A stretch of 64,000 nucleotides of DNA from Ralstonia sp. UNC404CL21Col (lineage in GTDB: Bacteria > Pseudomonadota > Gammaproteobacteria > Burkholderiales > Burkholderiaceae): assembly GCF_000620465.1 (NCBI RefSeq), contig NZ_JIBE01000004.1:930001-994000 (forward strand). The letters run 5' to 3'. Below are positions 43,876-54,392 of the stretch, one piece after another; positions within the stretch are counted from its first letter, which is position 1; each line of letters starts with the position of its first letter. The notes below the pieces were generated by a model. That model was not told the DNA's origin. It saw only the letters and a program-made list of their open reading frames with translations, and ran no database searches. Both the position numbers and the translations under genes were made by a program.

Positions 43876-45024
43876 TCACCAGCCGTGGAACCGCGCCCAC
43901 ATGTGCACCACACCCCGCGGCGACACCGCCTGGTATTCCGGGAACTGCGCGCCCGTGGCGCACGCATGGTTCGGCAGCACACGCAGCTTCGTGCCGACCG
44001 GGAAACGCGCCACCAGGTCGTCACGCACCGAGCCATCGCTGGCCGCCAGGATGCCGTGCTCCTGGTTCGCGCCGATCAACGTAAGCCCGTCGAGCGGCGT
44101 GCCGTCGAGCGCGCACGGCTGTCCATAGCCAAAATCATGCGACTGTTTGGCCGTGCCACGGTCGCGGCTCATCGCCATCCATCCGGCGTCAACAATCACC
44201 CAGCCTTTGTCGGGCTGATGGCCGATCACGGTGGTCAGCACGCTCAGCGCGATTTCGTCCATCGCGCACACCCCCACGTTGTGCATGACCAGATCAAAGA
44301 ACACATAGACGCCCGCGCGCACCTCCGTCACGCCTTCGAGGTGTTCGGTGGCCAACGCCGTGGGGGTGGAACCCACGCTCACCGCTGCGCAGGGCACGCC
44401 GGCTTCGCGCAAGCGCTGCGCCGCGCGCACGCAACCGGCACGCTCCTGCTCGGCCAGGGCCGCCAGCGCGGCACGGTCGTTCAAGTCGTAGCTGGAGCCG
44501 GCATGCGTCATCACGCCGCCCACGTCAATACCACCGTCTTTCAGGATGCGGCCGACGTCCAGCAGCGCGTCCTGCTCGGGCGTGATGCCGGAGCGGTGCC
44601 CATCGGTGTCGACTTCGATCCACACTTCGCAGCGCTCGCCGTGCGTGCGGGCGTAATCGACCACAGCGTGAGCCGCCTCTGCGTTGTCGACGACGAGCTT
44701 GAGATCGCAGCCTCGCTTGCGCAGCGCCATCGCGCGCGGCAACTTGGTGGCCACAATGCCCACCGCGTAGAGGATGTCCTTGATGCCGGCGGCAAAGAAG
44801 GCCTCGGCCTCCTTCAGCGTGGACACGGTAATGCCCTGCGCGCCGGCCGCCACCTGTGCGCGTACGACGTCGAGGCACTTGGTCGTCTTCACATGCGGGC
44901 GGAATTTCACGCCCAGCGCGTTCATGCGGTGCTGCATGCGGGCGATGTTGTGCTGCATGCGCGGCAGGTCGATCAACGCTGCGGGCGTGTCGATGGTTTC
45001 CAGTGTGTACGTGTCGGGGGTCAT
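43876..45024 (-). CDS. DSD1-family PLP enzyme (D-threonine aldolase/D-serine dehydratase-like)
   Basis: A 382-residue fold-type III PLP enzyme. The N-terminal alanine-racemase-like barrel holds the PLP lysine, Lys46 in FRPHVKTTK. The C-terminal D-serine dehydratase-like domain has the metal ligands in LPNHACAT (His353, Cys355). Enzymes of this family cleave D-threonine and other D-3-hydroxyamino acids or dehydrate D-serine. ATG at 45024 begins 11 bp after the HAD stop. The operon (LysR, HAD, this gene) is probably for use or detoxification of a D-amino acid. Confidence 0.88.
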   Translation of the reverse strand: MTPDTYTLETIDTPAALIDLPRMQHNIARMQHRMNALGVKFRPHVKTTKCLDVVRAQVAAGAQGITVSTLKEAEAFFAAGIKDILYAVGIVATKLPRAMALRKRGCDLKLVVDNAEAAHAVVDYARTHGERCEVWIEVDTDGHRSGITPEQDALLDVGRILKDGGIDVGGVMTHAGSSYDLNDRAALAALAEQERAGCVRAAQRLREAGVPCAAVSVGSTPTALATEHLEGVTEVRAGVYVFFDLVMHNVGVCAMDEIALSVLTTVIGHQPDKGWVIVDAGWMAMSRDRGTAKQSHDFGYGQPCALDGTPLDGLTLIGANQEHGILAASDGSVRDDLVARFPVGTKLRVLPNHACATGAQFPEYQAVSPRGVVHMWARFHGW

Positions 45025-45034
45025 GGTTGCATCC

Positions 45035-45703
45035 TCATGCGGCAAAACGGCGGGCCCAGGGCAGCAGGTCGTCCAGCGTGGGCGACGTGATTTCCGGCAG
45101 CTGAGCCCCCGGCACCGGCATCAGCCCGATGCGGTTGTGCCAGTACGTGCGCAGGCCGACCACCGCCGTGCCGAACATGTCGTAGCTGGAGCCCGCAACA
45201 AACGCCGCGTCGGCTGCCTCCACGCCAAGCTGTTCGAGCGCCATGCGATACGGCTTCGGGTCAGGCTTGTACACGCCGGCCCGCTCAGCCGTGATGACGA
45301 CATCCCAGGTGACGGGCAACAGCGCGGCGGCTTGCCGGCCCAGCCGCTCCGAGCAGTTGGTAACCACGGCCAGCTTGCAATGCGGCTGGAGTTCGGCCAG
45401 CGCTTGCGCCGCGCCGCTCCACGGTGTGAGCTGCAGCCAATTCGCTTCCAGCGCTTCGGGCGCGGAAGCCGGCAAGCCGACGTTCTGCGCGGCCTGCCGC
45501 ACCATCGCTTCGTAAGGAACGTACGCGCCGCAGCCGTACGTCAGCCGCAGATACTCGGCGCGCCATGTGCGGCCCGCCTGTTCGGAGCCGGCGGCGCGGT
45601 TCCACAGCGACCACGAATCGAGCAACGCGGTCAGCAGATCGAAGAGGATGGCCTTGGGATAGCCGGAGTCGGGAGAAACGGTAGAGGCGGTGGAAGCGTT
45701 CAC
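45035..45703 (-). CDS. HAD superfamily hydrolase
   Basis: A 222-residue HAD protein of the haloacid dehalogenase II type. Nucleophile region KAILFDLLTALLDSW, motif II VVTNCSERLG, lysine in AERAGVYKPDPKPY and motif IV VAGSSYDMFGTAVVGL. The position after the nucleophile is L-L-T instead of the usual DxDGT, so phosphatase activity is less sure. GTG at 45703 with AGGT upstream is the probable start. Same strand as the PLP enzyme gene it precedes. Confidence 0.8.
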   Translation of the reverse strand: MNASTASTVSPDSGYPKAILFDLLTALLDSWSLWNRAAGSEQAGRTWRAEYLRLTYGCGAYVPYEAMVRQAAQNVGLPASAPEALEANWLQLTPWSGAAQALAELQPHCKLAVVTNCSERLGRQAAALLPVTWDVVITAERAGVYKPDPKPYRMALEQLGVEAADAAFVAGSSYDMFGTAVVGLRTYWHNRIGLMPVPGAQLPEITSPTLDDLLPWARRFAA

Positions 45704-45805
45704 GTGGTGACCTGCAAATCGGTGGACATCGATGCAACCGATTGTAGGCACCGCACGCCGGCTTTCGGTGAAGCCAGCTTGAATCAAAGATTCAGTGGTG
45801 CTACA

Positions 45806-46711
45806 TCAAGCGCGCCAGGGCGGCTGCGGCTTGAAACGGCTTTGCAGCGCCTGCATGAAGTGACGCGTACGTTGCGGCAACCCTGCGCGGTTGTGCGTGA
45901 GGGCGATCACGTTGGCGTCCGGCGCCTTCCAGCCGGGCAGCAACCGCACGAGGCGGCCTGCGCGCAGGTCGTCGGCGACGTCCCATTCCGAGCGCAGGAT
46001 CACGCCGCGCCCTTCGCACGCCCATTGGCGAATGACATCGCCGTCGTTGCAGATGAGTTGCCTCGGTACCCGCACGCTGCGGCTCGTGCGGCCTTTGCTG
46101 AAGTGCCAGAGCGACACGTCTTCCTTGTTCTCGCGCAGCACGATGCAGGGCAGCGCGGCAAGGTCATCGGGCGTTTCCGGCAAGCCGAAGCGCTTCACAA
46201 AAGCGGGTGACGCGCAGACAAAGCGCGCGTTCGGCGCAATCGCATGGCCGACCAGGTTCGATACCTGCAGCGCGCCGATATGCACCACCACATCAAAGCG
46301 ATCCGCCGCTTCGACAAGGGGCGCATCGGAGAGCGCCAATTCAATGTCGACATCAGGATGCTGCTGCTGAAAATCCGCAATGACGGGCGCCACGTAACGC
46401 CGCCCAAACCCCAGCGGGGCATTCACCTTGAGCGTACCGACCAGGCCGCCCCGGCGTGTGTGCAAATCCTCTGACAGCGCGTCGAGCTGACGGATCAGCT
46501 CTGCCCCACGCTCGCACAGCAGCGCGCCCTCTTGCGTAAAGCGCAGGCTGCGCGCGGTGCGATCGACCAGCCGTGTGCCCAGCTTTTTCTCCAGCTGCTG
46601 CAGGCGCTGCGACACGGCCGACGGCGTCAGATCCAACGCGCGCGCCGTCACCACCAGGCTGCCGTTGTCCTGGATGGCGAGCAGGAAACGCAGGTCGGCG
46701 GAATCCGTCAT
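45806..46711 (-). CDS. LysR family regulator
   Basis: A 301-residue regulator. The N-terminal HTH (LRFLLAIQDNGSLVVTARALDLTPSAVSQRLQQLEKKLGTRLVDRTAR) and the C-terminal periplasmic-binding-like domain (LVGTLKVNAPLGFGRRYVAPVIADFQ) are complete. It lies upstream of the HAD and DSD1-type genes on the same strand and is their probable activator. It starts three bases after the iminopeptidase stop. Confidence 0.9.
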   Translation of the reverse strand: MTDSADLRFLLAIQDNGSLVVTARALDLTPSAVSQRLQQLEKKLGTRLVDRTARSLRFTQEGALLCERGAELIRQLDALSEDLHTRRGGLVGTLKVNAPLGFGRRYVAPVIADFQQQHPDVDIELALSDAPLVEAADRFDVVVHIGALQVSNLVGHAIAPNARFVCASPAFVKRFGLPETPDDLAALPCIVLRENKEDVSLWHFSKGRTSRSVRVPRQLICNDGDVIRQWACEGRGVILRSEWDVADDLRAGRLVRLLPGWKAPDANVIALTHNRAGLPQRTRHFMQALQSRFKPQPPWRA

Positions 46712-46714
46712 GAA

Positions 46715-47768
<1,054 letters not shown>

Positions 47769-47787
47769 TAATAATAGCGAGCCCACC

Positions 47788-48417
47788 ATGTCGTCCAGTC
47801 TGTCCCCCATCGAAGCCGGCCGCCGCGAACGCAAGCGCACCCAGACGCTGGACCACCTGGCGGCCACGGCGTTTTCCCTGTTCGAGCAGCATGGTTACGA
47901 CGCCGTGACGATGGAGCAGATTGCCGCGCAGGCCGATGTGTCCAAAGGCACGCTGTACAACCACTTTCCAGTCAAGGAAGCCCTGCTGGCGCACCAGTTC
48001 CACGCCGAGCTTGCGGCGGGCGGCGCGCAATTGCGTACGCAGATCGAAGCCCAGCCGGATTTCGCATCGCGCCTGGCGGTGCTGCTGTCCGCCTCGGCCG
48101 ATTGGTGCAACGTGCGCCGGCCCTATCTAGCCGCATATTTCCGCTACCGTTTTGCCAGCGCCGACCTGGCCGCCCGCAACCGTGACGCAGACAAGCGCAG
48201 CGGGCTCGAAGCGGTGTTCATGGCACTCATCGACACAGCGCAGCGCTCAGGGGAACTCGACACGCGGCTCGATGCGGAGCACCTCGCGGCGCTCTTCGAG
48301 TATTTGTACCTGGGCGCGCTGATGCGCTGGCTTGCACGTCCGGACACCGACCTGCACGCGGGTTTCTCCGCCGTTATCGACCTGTTCCTGCACGGCATGG
48401 CCCGCAAGGAGACGTGA
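47788..48417 (+). CDS. TetR family regulator
   Basis: A 209-residue regulator with the TetR HTH at about 18-65 (LDHLAATAFSLFEQHGYDAVTMEQIAAQADVSKGTLYNHFPVKEAL). The ligand domain is not of a named class. Its stop shares one base with the start of the phosphotransferase-like gene (TGATG), so the two are translated together. It likely controls itself and that gene through the repeat at 47743. Confidence 0.9.
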   Translation: MSSSLSPIEAGRRERKRTQTLDHLAATAFSLFEQHGYDAVTMEQIAAQADVSKGTLYNHFPVKEALLAHQFHAELAAGGAQLRTQIEAQPDFASRLAVLLSASADWCNVRRPYLAAYFRYRFASADLAARNRDADKRSGLEAVFMALIDTAQRSGELDTRLDAEHLAALFEYLYLGALMRWLARPDTDLHAGFSAVIDLFLHGMARKET

Positions 48418-50945
48418 TGAACCCGCTCGTGCTCGATTGGCCGGCTGCGGCCGCGGCCGGCGCCGCAGTGGCCGGCGGCAAGGGCTGGCAGCTTGGACGG
48501 ATGGCGATGCTCGGCGTGCCGGTGCCCGATGGTTTCGTGCTGGCTGCAGATGCCAGCCGCGGGCGCAGTCGCGGAGATGCCGTGCCCAACGCCGTGCTGG
48601 CTGCCATTACCGAAGCGCTGACGGCGCGCGGCTGGCAGAACACGCCGCTGGCTGTGCGTTCGTCCGCGCCGCAGGAGGATTCCGCGCAACGCTCGTTCGC
48701 GGGCATTCATGAGACACGCCTGAACGTCGTCGGTGCGCAGGCGCTGGCGGACGCAGTGCGCGCCGTGTGGGACTCCGCGCACGCACCGCAGGCGCTGGCA
48801 TACCGCGAGCGCTTTGGCATCGACACCACCGACCTGGCGATGGCCGTGGTCATCATGCCGATGCTGCCGGCGGTGGCCGCAGGCATCGCGTTCACGGGCG
48901 ACCCGCTGACCGGCCGCGACGACCACATCGTCATCAACGCGCACTGGGGCCTGGGCGAAGCGCTGGTGGGCGGCCACGCCGACGGCGACGTCGACCGGCT
49001 GGAAATCGCGCCCCAGGACGACACGCTGCGCGTGGTCGAACGCCAGATCGGCACCAAGCGCCGCATGACGCGCGGGCTGGCCGAAGGCGGCACGGCACTC
49101 GCCGACACCGCGACCGAAGACGCCCGCCGTGCCGTGCTGGACGACGCGCAACTCATCACCTTGGCCAGGGTTGCACGCGATACGGCCCGCGCGCTCGACT
49201 TTGCCCAGCCCCGCTACGACATCGAATGGGTGTGGGACGGGCAGCGCTTCTGGATCGTGCAGGCGCGCCCGATCACTACGGCCGCCCGCTCCACCTACCC
49301 CGCCCTGCAAACCCAACCGACGTTCTGGACGCGCGGCAACACGCGCGAGATGTTTCCCACACCGCTGTCGCCCATCGACTGGTCGCTGTACGGCCATGCG
49401 GCCAACCGGATGCTGACGCTGGCGTACTCGCTGGCGGGCTACGCGCTGCTGCCGGGCCTGGAGCGCGCCAGGCTCTTCGGCGGCCACGTATATCTCGATG
49501 TCTCGTTGATGCAGTGGGAAGCGTTTGACGCGTTCGGCATTGCGCCCAATGCCATCAACCGCATGCTGGGCGGCACGCAGCCCGAGATTGCGCTGCCCCG
49601 CACCACATGGCCGCAGCGGCTGGCGCGCGGCGCACGGCTCATGCGATATCTATTGAGAGCAGGCGCGGCGCGCCGCCATGCGCAGAGCGATCTGAACCGG
49701 GCCCGCAAGCAAGCCGCGCAATGGCGTGAAGACGCATGGCCAGAAACAACCGCCGAGCTGGCCACCTGCCTGCGCGAGCGCTTCAACATTGCCCGCCGCG
49801 CAGACAGCCTGTTCTTCCTGCAGGGCTCGGCGGGCGGCGCCGTTTCGGGGCTGGTCGACGTGATCGAAAAACAGTGCCCCGGCGAGGGCCACGCGCTGGC
49901 CGCCGCGCTCATGGCGGGCGCGGAACCGAGCGTCACCGCACAGCAGAGCTACGACCTGATGGCGCTGGCACAAACGGCCGCCGCCGACATCGAAGCGCTC
50001 GCCTGGCTTCGCGCCGACAAACGTATCGGTGCGCAATGGGCGCAGCAACTGCCGCCGCACAGCCCGTTCCGCCAGCATTTCAGTGCGTTTCTGGAGCGCT
50101 ACGGCCACCGCGCCATTGAAGAGAGCTACTTCCGCCACCCGCGCTGGCGCGAGCAGCCGGACTACTTGCTGGACCTCGTAGTTGGCCTGATCGGCAGCGA
50201 TGCGCGCGCCGTGCGGCAACGGCAGCAGGCGGCGTCCGAGCGTGCGTGGGTGCGCCTGCCGTTCTGGCTGCGGCCGATCGTGCGGGGCATGCTCAAGAGT
50301 GCCGTGCGCGACAGCAACCAGCGCGAAGCGGCACGCAGCGCGCTGGTGGCGTATCTGGAGGCGTTGCGCACCGGCCTGCTGAAACTGGCTGACCGGCTTG
50401 TCGGCGAGGAAGGACTCGATGCGCCGGAAGACATTTTCAACCTGACGCTGGACGAATGCGTGGCCGCGGGCACCGGCGCGTTGCCGCTGCGCTTTGCCGC
50501 CCAGCGTGCGCGTGAACGCCGCCAGCAGTTGAACGATTGGGCGGCGGTGCAAGAGTCAGACATCGTCACCGAGCACGGCGACGCGCCCGTCGCTTCCACT
50601 GCGCCAATCGCTCTCTCCGGAGAGACCTGGACCGGCACCGCGGTGGGCGCGGGCTCGGCACAGGGGCTGGCACGGCTGGTCGACCACGCTGCGGCCGGCA
50701 CGGCGCTGCAAGCGGGCGACATCCTGGTCGCTCCCAGCACCGACCCGGCTTGGACGCCGCTGTTCCTGAAGGCCGGGGCGCTCGTCATGGAAACCGGCGG
50801 CTACCTGTCGCACGGCGCCATCGTGGCGCGCGAGTTCGGGATTCCGGCGGTGGTGAACGTGCCCGGCATCCGGGCCCAATTGAACGACGGCGAGACGATC
50901 CGCGTGGATGGCAACGCCGGCACGGTCAGCAGAGTGGCGGGCTAG
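48417..50945 (+). CDS. Rifampicin phosphotransferase-like PEP-synthase family enzyme
   Basis: An 842-residue protein with the three-part layout of rifamycin phosphotransferase (RPH) and related PEP synthase-like enzymes. Residues about 1-300 form an ATP-grasp (PPDK_N) domain (LAVRSSAPQEDSAQRSFAG, GDPLTGRDD, YDIEWVWDGQRFWIVQARPIT). A variable middle domain covers about 310-740. The swivelling phosphohistidine domain carries His799 in GGYLSHGAIVAREFGIPAVV. RPH enzymes inactivate rifamycins by phosphorylation. Length (about 865 in RPH) is close. Substrate cannot be proven; TetR coupling fits drug response. Confidence 0.75.
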   Translation: MNPLVLDWPAAAAAGAAVAGGKGWQLGRMAMLGVPVPDGFVLAADASRGRSRGDAVPNAVLAAITEALTARGWQNTPLAVRSSAPQEDSAQRSFAGIHETRLNVVGAQALADAVRAVWDSAHAPQALAYRERFGIDTTDLAMAVVIMPMLPAVAAGIAFTGDPLTGRDDHIVINAHWGLGEALVGGHADGDVDRLEIAPQDDTLRVVERQIGTKRRMTRGLAEGGTALADTATEDARRAVLDDAQLITLARVARDTARALDFAQPRYDIEWVWDGQRFWIVQARPITTAARSTYPALQTQPTFWTRGNTREMFPTPLSPIDWSLYGHAANRMLTLAYSLAGYALLPGLERARLFGGHVYLDVSLMQWEAFDAFGIAPNAINRMLGGTQPEIALPRTTWPQRLARGARLMRYLLRAGAARRHAQSDLNRARKQAAQWREDAWPETTAELATCLRERFNIARRADSLFFLQGSAGGAVSGLVDVIEKQCPGEGHALAAALMAGAEPSVTAQQSYDLMALAQTAAADIEALAWLRADKRIGAQWAQQLPPHSPFRQHFSAFLERYGHRAIEESYFRHPRWREQPDYLLDLVVGLIGSDARAVRQRQQAASERAWVRLPFWLRPIVRGMLKSAVRDSNQREAARSALVAYLEALRTGLLKLADRLVGEEGLDAPEDIFNLTLDECVAAGTGALPLRFAAQRARERRQQLNDWAAVQESDIVTEHGDAPVASTAPIALSGETWTGTAVGAGSAQGLARLVDHAAAGTALQAGDILVAPSTDPAWTPLFLKAGALVMETGGYLSHGAIVAREFGIPAVVNVPGIRAQLNDGETIRVDGNAGTVSRVAG

Positions 50946-51017
50946 CCACATCGATGTGGCGATCGAGCGACACTGTCAAATGCAGTTTGCTGCGCTGCAA
51001 TATCGCGACTAAAATCC

Positions 51018-51044
51018 GGGTATTCCCTACTAGGGTTATCCCTA
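51018..51044. promoter_or_regulatory. Paired GGGTATTCCCTA repeats upstream of a small gene
   Basis: GGGTATTCCCTA (51018-51029) and GGGTTATCCCTA (51033-51044) lie 15 bp apart and each has GGG-N4-CCC symmetry; the second is TAGGG-TTAT-CCCTA. They lie 25 bp before the start of a 48-residue gene, where a regulator or a promoter would be. I do not recognise the binder. Confidence 0.45.
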
Positions 51045-51068
51045 AATCAGTCCGCAGAAGGAATCGCC

Positions 51069-51215
51069 ATGAACACCGTCGCTCTCAAAGCCGCCCGCAC
51101 CTCGCGTTTCGTCCGTTTCTGGCAAATCGTGCGCCGTGAAGCCCGCCGCGCCGTTGCGCTGCACGTGGAAAGCTGCGGCATGATGGCCGAGCTGTATCGC
51201 CGTTCGGGCCACTGA
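51069..51215 (+). CDS. 48-residue basic small protein
   Basis: A short frame, MNTVALKAARTSRFVRFWQI to ELYRRSGH, 48 residues. It has a good ribosome site (AGAAGGAA) before the ATG at 51069 and strong codon bias like its neighbours. It is very basic and amphipathic, with a single cysteine (ESCGMM). No membrane helix, so it may bind nucleic acid or a membrane surface. No family recognised. It is a real-looking gene that usual length cut-offs would miss. Confidence 0.6.
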   Translation: MNTVALKAARTSRFVRFWQIVRREARRAVALHVESCGMMAELYRRSGH

Positions 51216-51299
51216 GCCGAGTCAGCCTCATGAGCCCCATCGCGCGGCGCTCATGAACATTGCGCCGCGCCATCCCCGATGCGGCGCGGCACGCTCAGA

Positions 51300-51986
51300 T
51301 CAGGTCTCGCTCCACTGCCGCATCAGGTTGTGATACACGCCGATCAGCGTGCGACGCGCGGTGGCATCCGCGTCGGTCTGGTTGAGCGTCTGGATGGCGT
51401 TGTCCAGGTCGAACAGCATGGCGCGCTGCGCGTCGTCGCGAATCAGGCTCTGGATCCAGAAGAAGCTCGCCACGCGCACCCCGCGCGTGATGGGCGTCAC
51501 CTGATGCAGGCTCGTTGCCGGATAGATCACCAAGTCACCGGCATTGAGCTTGACGCTGTGCATGCCATACGTGTCTTCAATCTGCAGTTCGCCGCCGTCG
51601 TAGCTGGCGGGGTCTGACAGAAACAGCGTGGCCGAGATATCGGTACGCAGCTTTGTGCCGTTGTGCGGGTGGATGCGCACACTGCCATCGACGTGCGCGC
51701 CGAAGGTCATGCCCTCGCCGTAGCGGTTGAACATCGGCGGGTACACCACGTTGGGCAACGCCGCGCTGATGAAGCGCGGGTGCCGCTCCAGCACGCTCAG
51801 GATGAGCTGCTGGCACTGCAGGGCCACTTCCGCGCCCTCATCGATCTGCTGGTTGACCTTGACCGGCGCCCCCGAATATCCGGCCGACACGCGGCCATCC
51901 ACCCAGGCGTCGCCCGCGTTGTCGAGCAGATCGCGCAGTGCAGCCACCTGCGCGGCGTTGAAGACGTTCGGAATGCAGACAAGCAT
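51300..51986 (-). CDS. piuC: PiuC/YbiX-type Fe(II)/2-oxoglutarate dioxygenase
   Basis: A 228-residue PKHD-type hydroxylase. The iron ligands are His98 and Asp100 (in FGAHVDGSVRIH) and His161 (in SLHQVTP), with the 2-oxoglutarate arginine just after (TRGVRVASFF). It is the usual partner of a siderophore TonB receptor (piuA/fiu); both are minus strand here, 48 bp apart. Expected to be Fur-regulated through the box at 54374. Confidence 0.93.
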   Translation of the reverse strand: MLVCIPNVFNAAQVAALRDLLDNAGDAWVDGRVSAGYSGAPVKVNQQIDEGAEVALQCQQLILSVLERHPRFISAALPNVVYPPMFNRYGEGMTFGAHVDGSVRIHPHNGTKLRTDISATLFLSDPASYDGGELQIEDTYGMHSVKLNAGDLVIYPATSLHQVTPITRGVRVASFFWIQSLIRDDAQRAMLFDLDNAIQTLNQTDADATARRTLIGVYHNLMRQWSET

Positions 51987-51994
51987 GGCGCTCT

Positions 51995-52028
51995 AAGAAA
52001 ACGGGGATGCGGCCGAGGGCCCATCCCC
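51995..52028 (-). terminator. Terminator/attenuator between receptor and piuC
   Basis: GGGGATG (52003-52009) and CATCCCC (52022-52028) form a stem, followed on the minus strand by GTTTTCTT. It ends or reduces transcription of the receptor gene before piuC. Confidence 0.6.
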
Positions 52029-52034
52029 CAGCCA

Positions 52035-54263
52035 TTACATCCGATACACCACCGACAGCATCGCCGCACGGCCGGTGCCCGGCACGGCGCGGCCGCCATC
52101 GGACGGAATCAGCGCATCGTAATACGTCTTGTTGAACACGTTGAACAGGTTCAGACGGACGTCGTATTTCGGCTGGTGGTAGGCCAGCATCGCATCCCAG
52201 CGCACGAAGCCGCCCACCTGCACCGTGTCGGTGTTGTTGGCGTAGCGCTGCGACATGTAGAACGCGCCTGCGCCCACTTCCCAGTTCGGCAGGAAGGCGT
52301 AGCTCGTCCACACCGTCGCGGCGTGCTTGGGCGTGTTGGCCGGCGTCATGCCCTGCGTGCCCGCGGCGATGCCGTTGACGATCTGCGCGTCCAGGTACGT
52401 ATAGCCCGCGAAGATCTGCAGCTTGTCGGTGACGTGGCCCGTCGCACCCAGGCGCGCACCGCGCACGCGGATCTTGCCGGCCGAGGTGTACGTCGTGCTG
52501 TCGATCTGCGTGCGGGCGTTGTCCTTGGTGATCTGGAACAGCGCCGAGCTGACCGACAGGTCGCCGTTGAGCAGATCCCACTTGCCGCCCGCCTCGTACG
52601 ACTTGTTCTTCTCCGGGTCCAACCCCTGCTGGCCCGTGGTGCCCACGAGTTGTTCCAATGACGGGTTGAACGACGTGCCGTATGACACGTAGTACGACTG
52701 CCAGTCCGTCGGCTGCCAGATGCCGCCCAGGCGCGTGCTGACAAAGTTCACGGTCTGCTGCGCGTACGGCAGAGCCGTGATCTTGGCCGACGCCGGCGTG
52801 TTCGCCGCATTCAGCGAGTTCGAAATGCTCGCCACGTAGCGGTCATAGCGCAGGCCGGCGACGGCCTTCCATTGCTTGGTGAATTCGATCGAATCGTTGA
52901 AGTACGCCGCCACCGTGTTGGCCGAGCCGCCCTGCAGGTTGCCCAGGCTCGACGGCGTGCTCGCCGGCGACGTGGTGTAGCTCGGGCTGACCAGCGGCTC
53001 GCACGAGACAAAGCCGCTCGTCATGCTCGACTGCGCCAGCGGCGTACCGTTGCACGAACCGTTGCGATAGTAATTCTGGTTGTCGTAGCCGTCGTGGCCG
53101 AACTCGGTGCCGACCAGCAGCGTGTGCTTGACCGAACCCGTATCGAACTTGGCCGTCAGCTCGGTCTGGTTGAACAACGAGTAATCACGGATGCGGCGGT
53201 CGTGGCTTTGCAGGCGCACCGACAGCGCCGAAAGCGGCAGATTGCTGTTGGTCAGCGCCGTGAACACGCCCGACGAATTGACCGTACCCACCGCGTTGGG
53301 CGCTGTCTCGCGCGCGTCGGTCTGCACGTAGTTGAACTGCGTCTGGTTGCGCAGCCGCAGGTTGGGCGAGAACTTGTGATCGATATTGGCCGAGAACGAC
53401 GCCACGTCCTGCGTGGTGCGGTCATCGGTGTAGCCATAGTACGTCTTGGGGCTGACGTTGACCGGGTGGCCGTTGAGGTTCGGCAGGCCGTAGTCGGGCA
53501 TGTCGCGGTTGTGCTGCAGCAGCGCGGACAGCGTCACCTCGGTCGGTGTGCCGATGCCGAAACGCCACGACGGCGCGATGCCGAAATCCTGCGCAGTCAT
53601 CTCGTCGCGCGTGCTCGTCTTGCCGTTCTGCGCCATCGCGGCGATGCGGAAGGCCGAAGTGTCCGACGTCGGCGTGTTGACGTCGGCGGTGGCACGCACC
53701 AGGCCGTTGGTGGTGACCGAACCGGTGATTTCCGTGGCGGCCTTCAGCTTCGGCTTCTTCGTCACCTGGTTGATGACGCCGCCCGTCGAACCGCGGCCGA
53801 ACAGCATCGACGACGGGCCCATCAACACTTCCACCGAATCGAGGGCGAACAGGTCACGGTAGTACTGGCCGCGATCCCGGAAGCCGTCGAGGTAGATGTC
53901 GGTGCGCGCAGAGAAACCGTTCAGGTTGATGTTGTTGCCGATCTGCCCGCCTTCGGCCGCACCGATGGTGATCCCGGGCACGTTGCGCAACGCATCGGCC
54001 AGCGAGCTGCCGCCTTGCGCATCGGTCAGCGCCTTGGGCACGACCGTCACCGATTGCGGCACATCGCGCAGGTTCTCGGGCAGCTTGGAAATGGAGCTTT
54101 TGGCGGCGTTGTAGTCGTCGCGCGGGGCGGCGCCCTTTACAACGGCTTCCGGCAACGTGGCGGTAGCGGGTGCCTGCGCAAGCGTGGCCTGCTGGGCAAG
54201 GGCGACGGTGGGCGTGGCAAACAGGGCCAACAGGGCGCTGGCGACGGGCGTGCGGCGGTTCAT
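52035..54263 (-). CDS. TonB-dependent siderophore receptor (Fiu/PiuA type)
   Basis: A 742-residue outer-membrane receptor. Signal peptide MNRRTPVASALLALFATPTVALA, then the plug domain (LPENLRDVPQSVTVVPKALTDAQGGSSLADALRNVPGITIG, and the VEVLMGPSSMLFGRGSTGGVINQVTKKP segment), then a 22-strand-type barrel ending in NLFNVFNKTYYDAL and a C-terminal aromatic-rich VVYRM. Fiu/PiuA-type receptors take up catecholate or hydroxamate siderophores and some drug conjugates. ATG at 54263. Confidence 0.93.
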   Translation of the reverse strand: MNRRTPVASALLALFATPTVALAQQATLAQAPATATLPEAVVKGAAPRDDYNAAKSSISKLPENLRDVPQSVTVVPKALTDAQGGSSLADALRNVPGITIGAAEGGQIGNNINLNGFSARTDIYLDGFRDRGQYYRDLFALDSVEVLMGPSSMLFGRGSTGGVINQVTKKPKLKAATEITGSVTTNGLVRATADVNTPTSDTSAFRIAAMAQNGKTSTRDEMTAQDFGIAPSWRFGIGTPTEVTLSALLQHNRDMPDYGLPNLNGHPVNVSPKTYYGYTDDRTTQDVASFSANIDHKFSPNLRLRNQTQFNYVQTDARETAPNAVGTVNSSGVFTALTNSNLPLSALSVRLQSHDRRIRDYSLFNQTELTAKFDTGSVKHTLLVGTEFGHDGYDNQNYYRNGSCNGTPLAQSSMTSGFVSCEPLVSPSYTTSPASTPSSLGNLQGGSANTVAAYFNDSIEFTKQWKAVAGLRYDRYVASISNSLNAANTPASAKITALPYAQQTVNFVSTRLGGIWQPTDWQSYYVSYGTSFNPSLEQLVGTTGQQGLDPEKNKSYEAGGKWDLLNGDLSVSSALFQITKDNARTQIDSTTYTSAGKIRVRGARLGATGHVTDKLQIFAGYTYLDAQIVNGIAAGTQGMTPANTPKHAATVWTSYAFLPNWEVGAGAFYMSQRYANNTDTVQVGGFVRWDAMLAYHQPKYDVRLNLFNVFNKTYYDALIPSDGGRAVPGTGRAAMLSVVYRM

Positions 54264-54373
54264 TGCGTGGTTTCTCCGGCGGCGCTCTTCTATTGAGTGC
54301 CAGCCGGGACGGAACGCCCTCCTGCGCCCGTGCCGCCGTGCACGAGAGCGCACTACGTATTGCGGACGCAAAT

Positions 54374-54392
54374 ATAAATGATAACGATTCGC
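54374..54392. promoter_or_regulatory. Fur box
   Basis: ATAAATGATAACGATTCGC matches the 19-bp Fur consensus (GATAATGATAATCATTATC) at roughly 11 of 19 positions, in an AT-rich stretch about 110 bp before the receptor start. The receptor function supports it. Confidence 0.65.
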
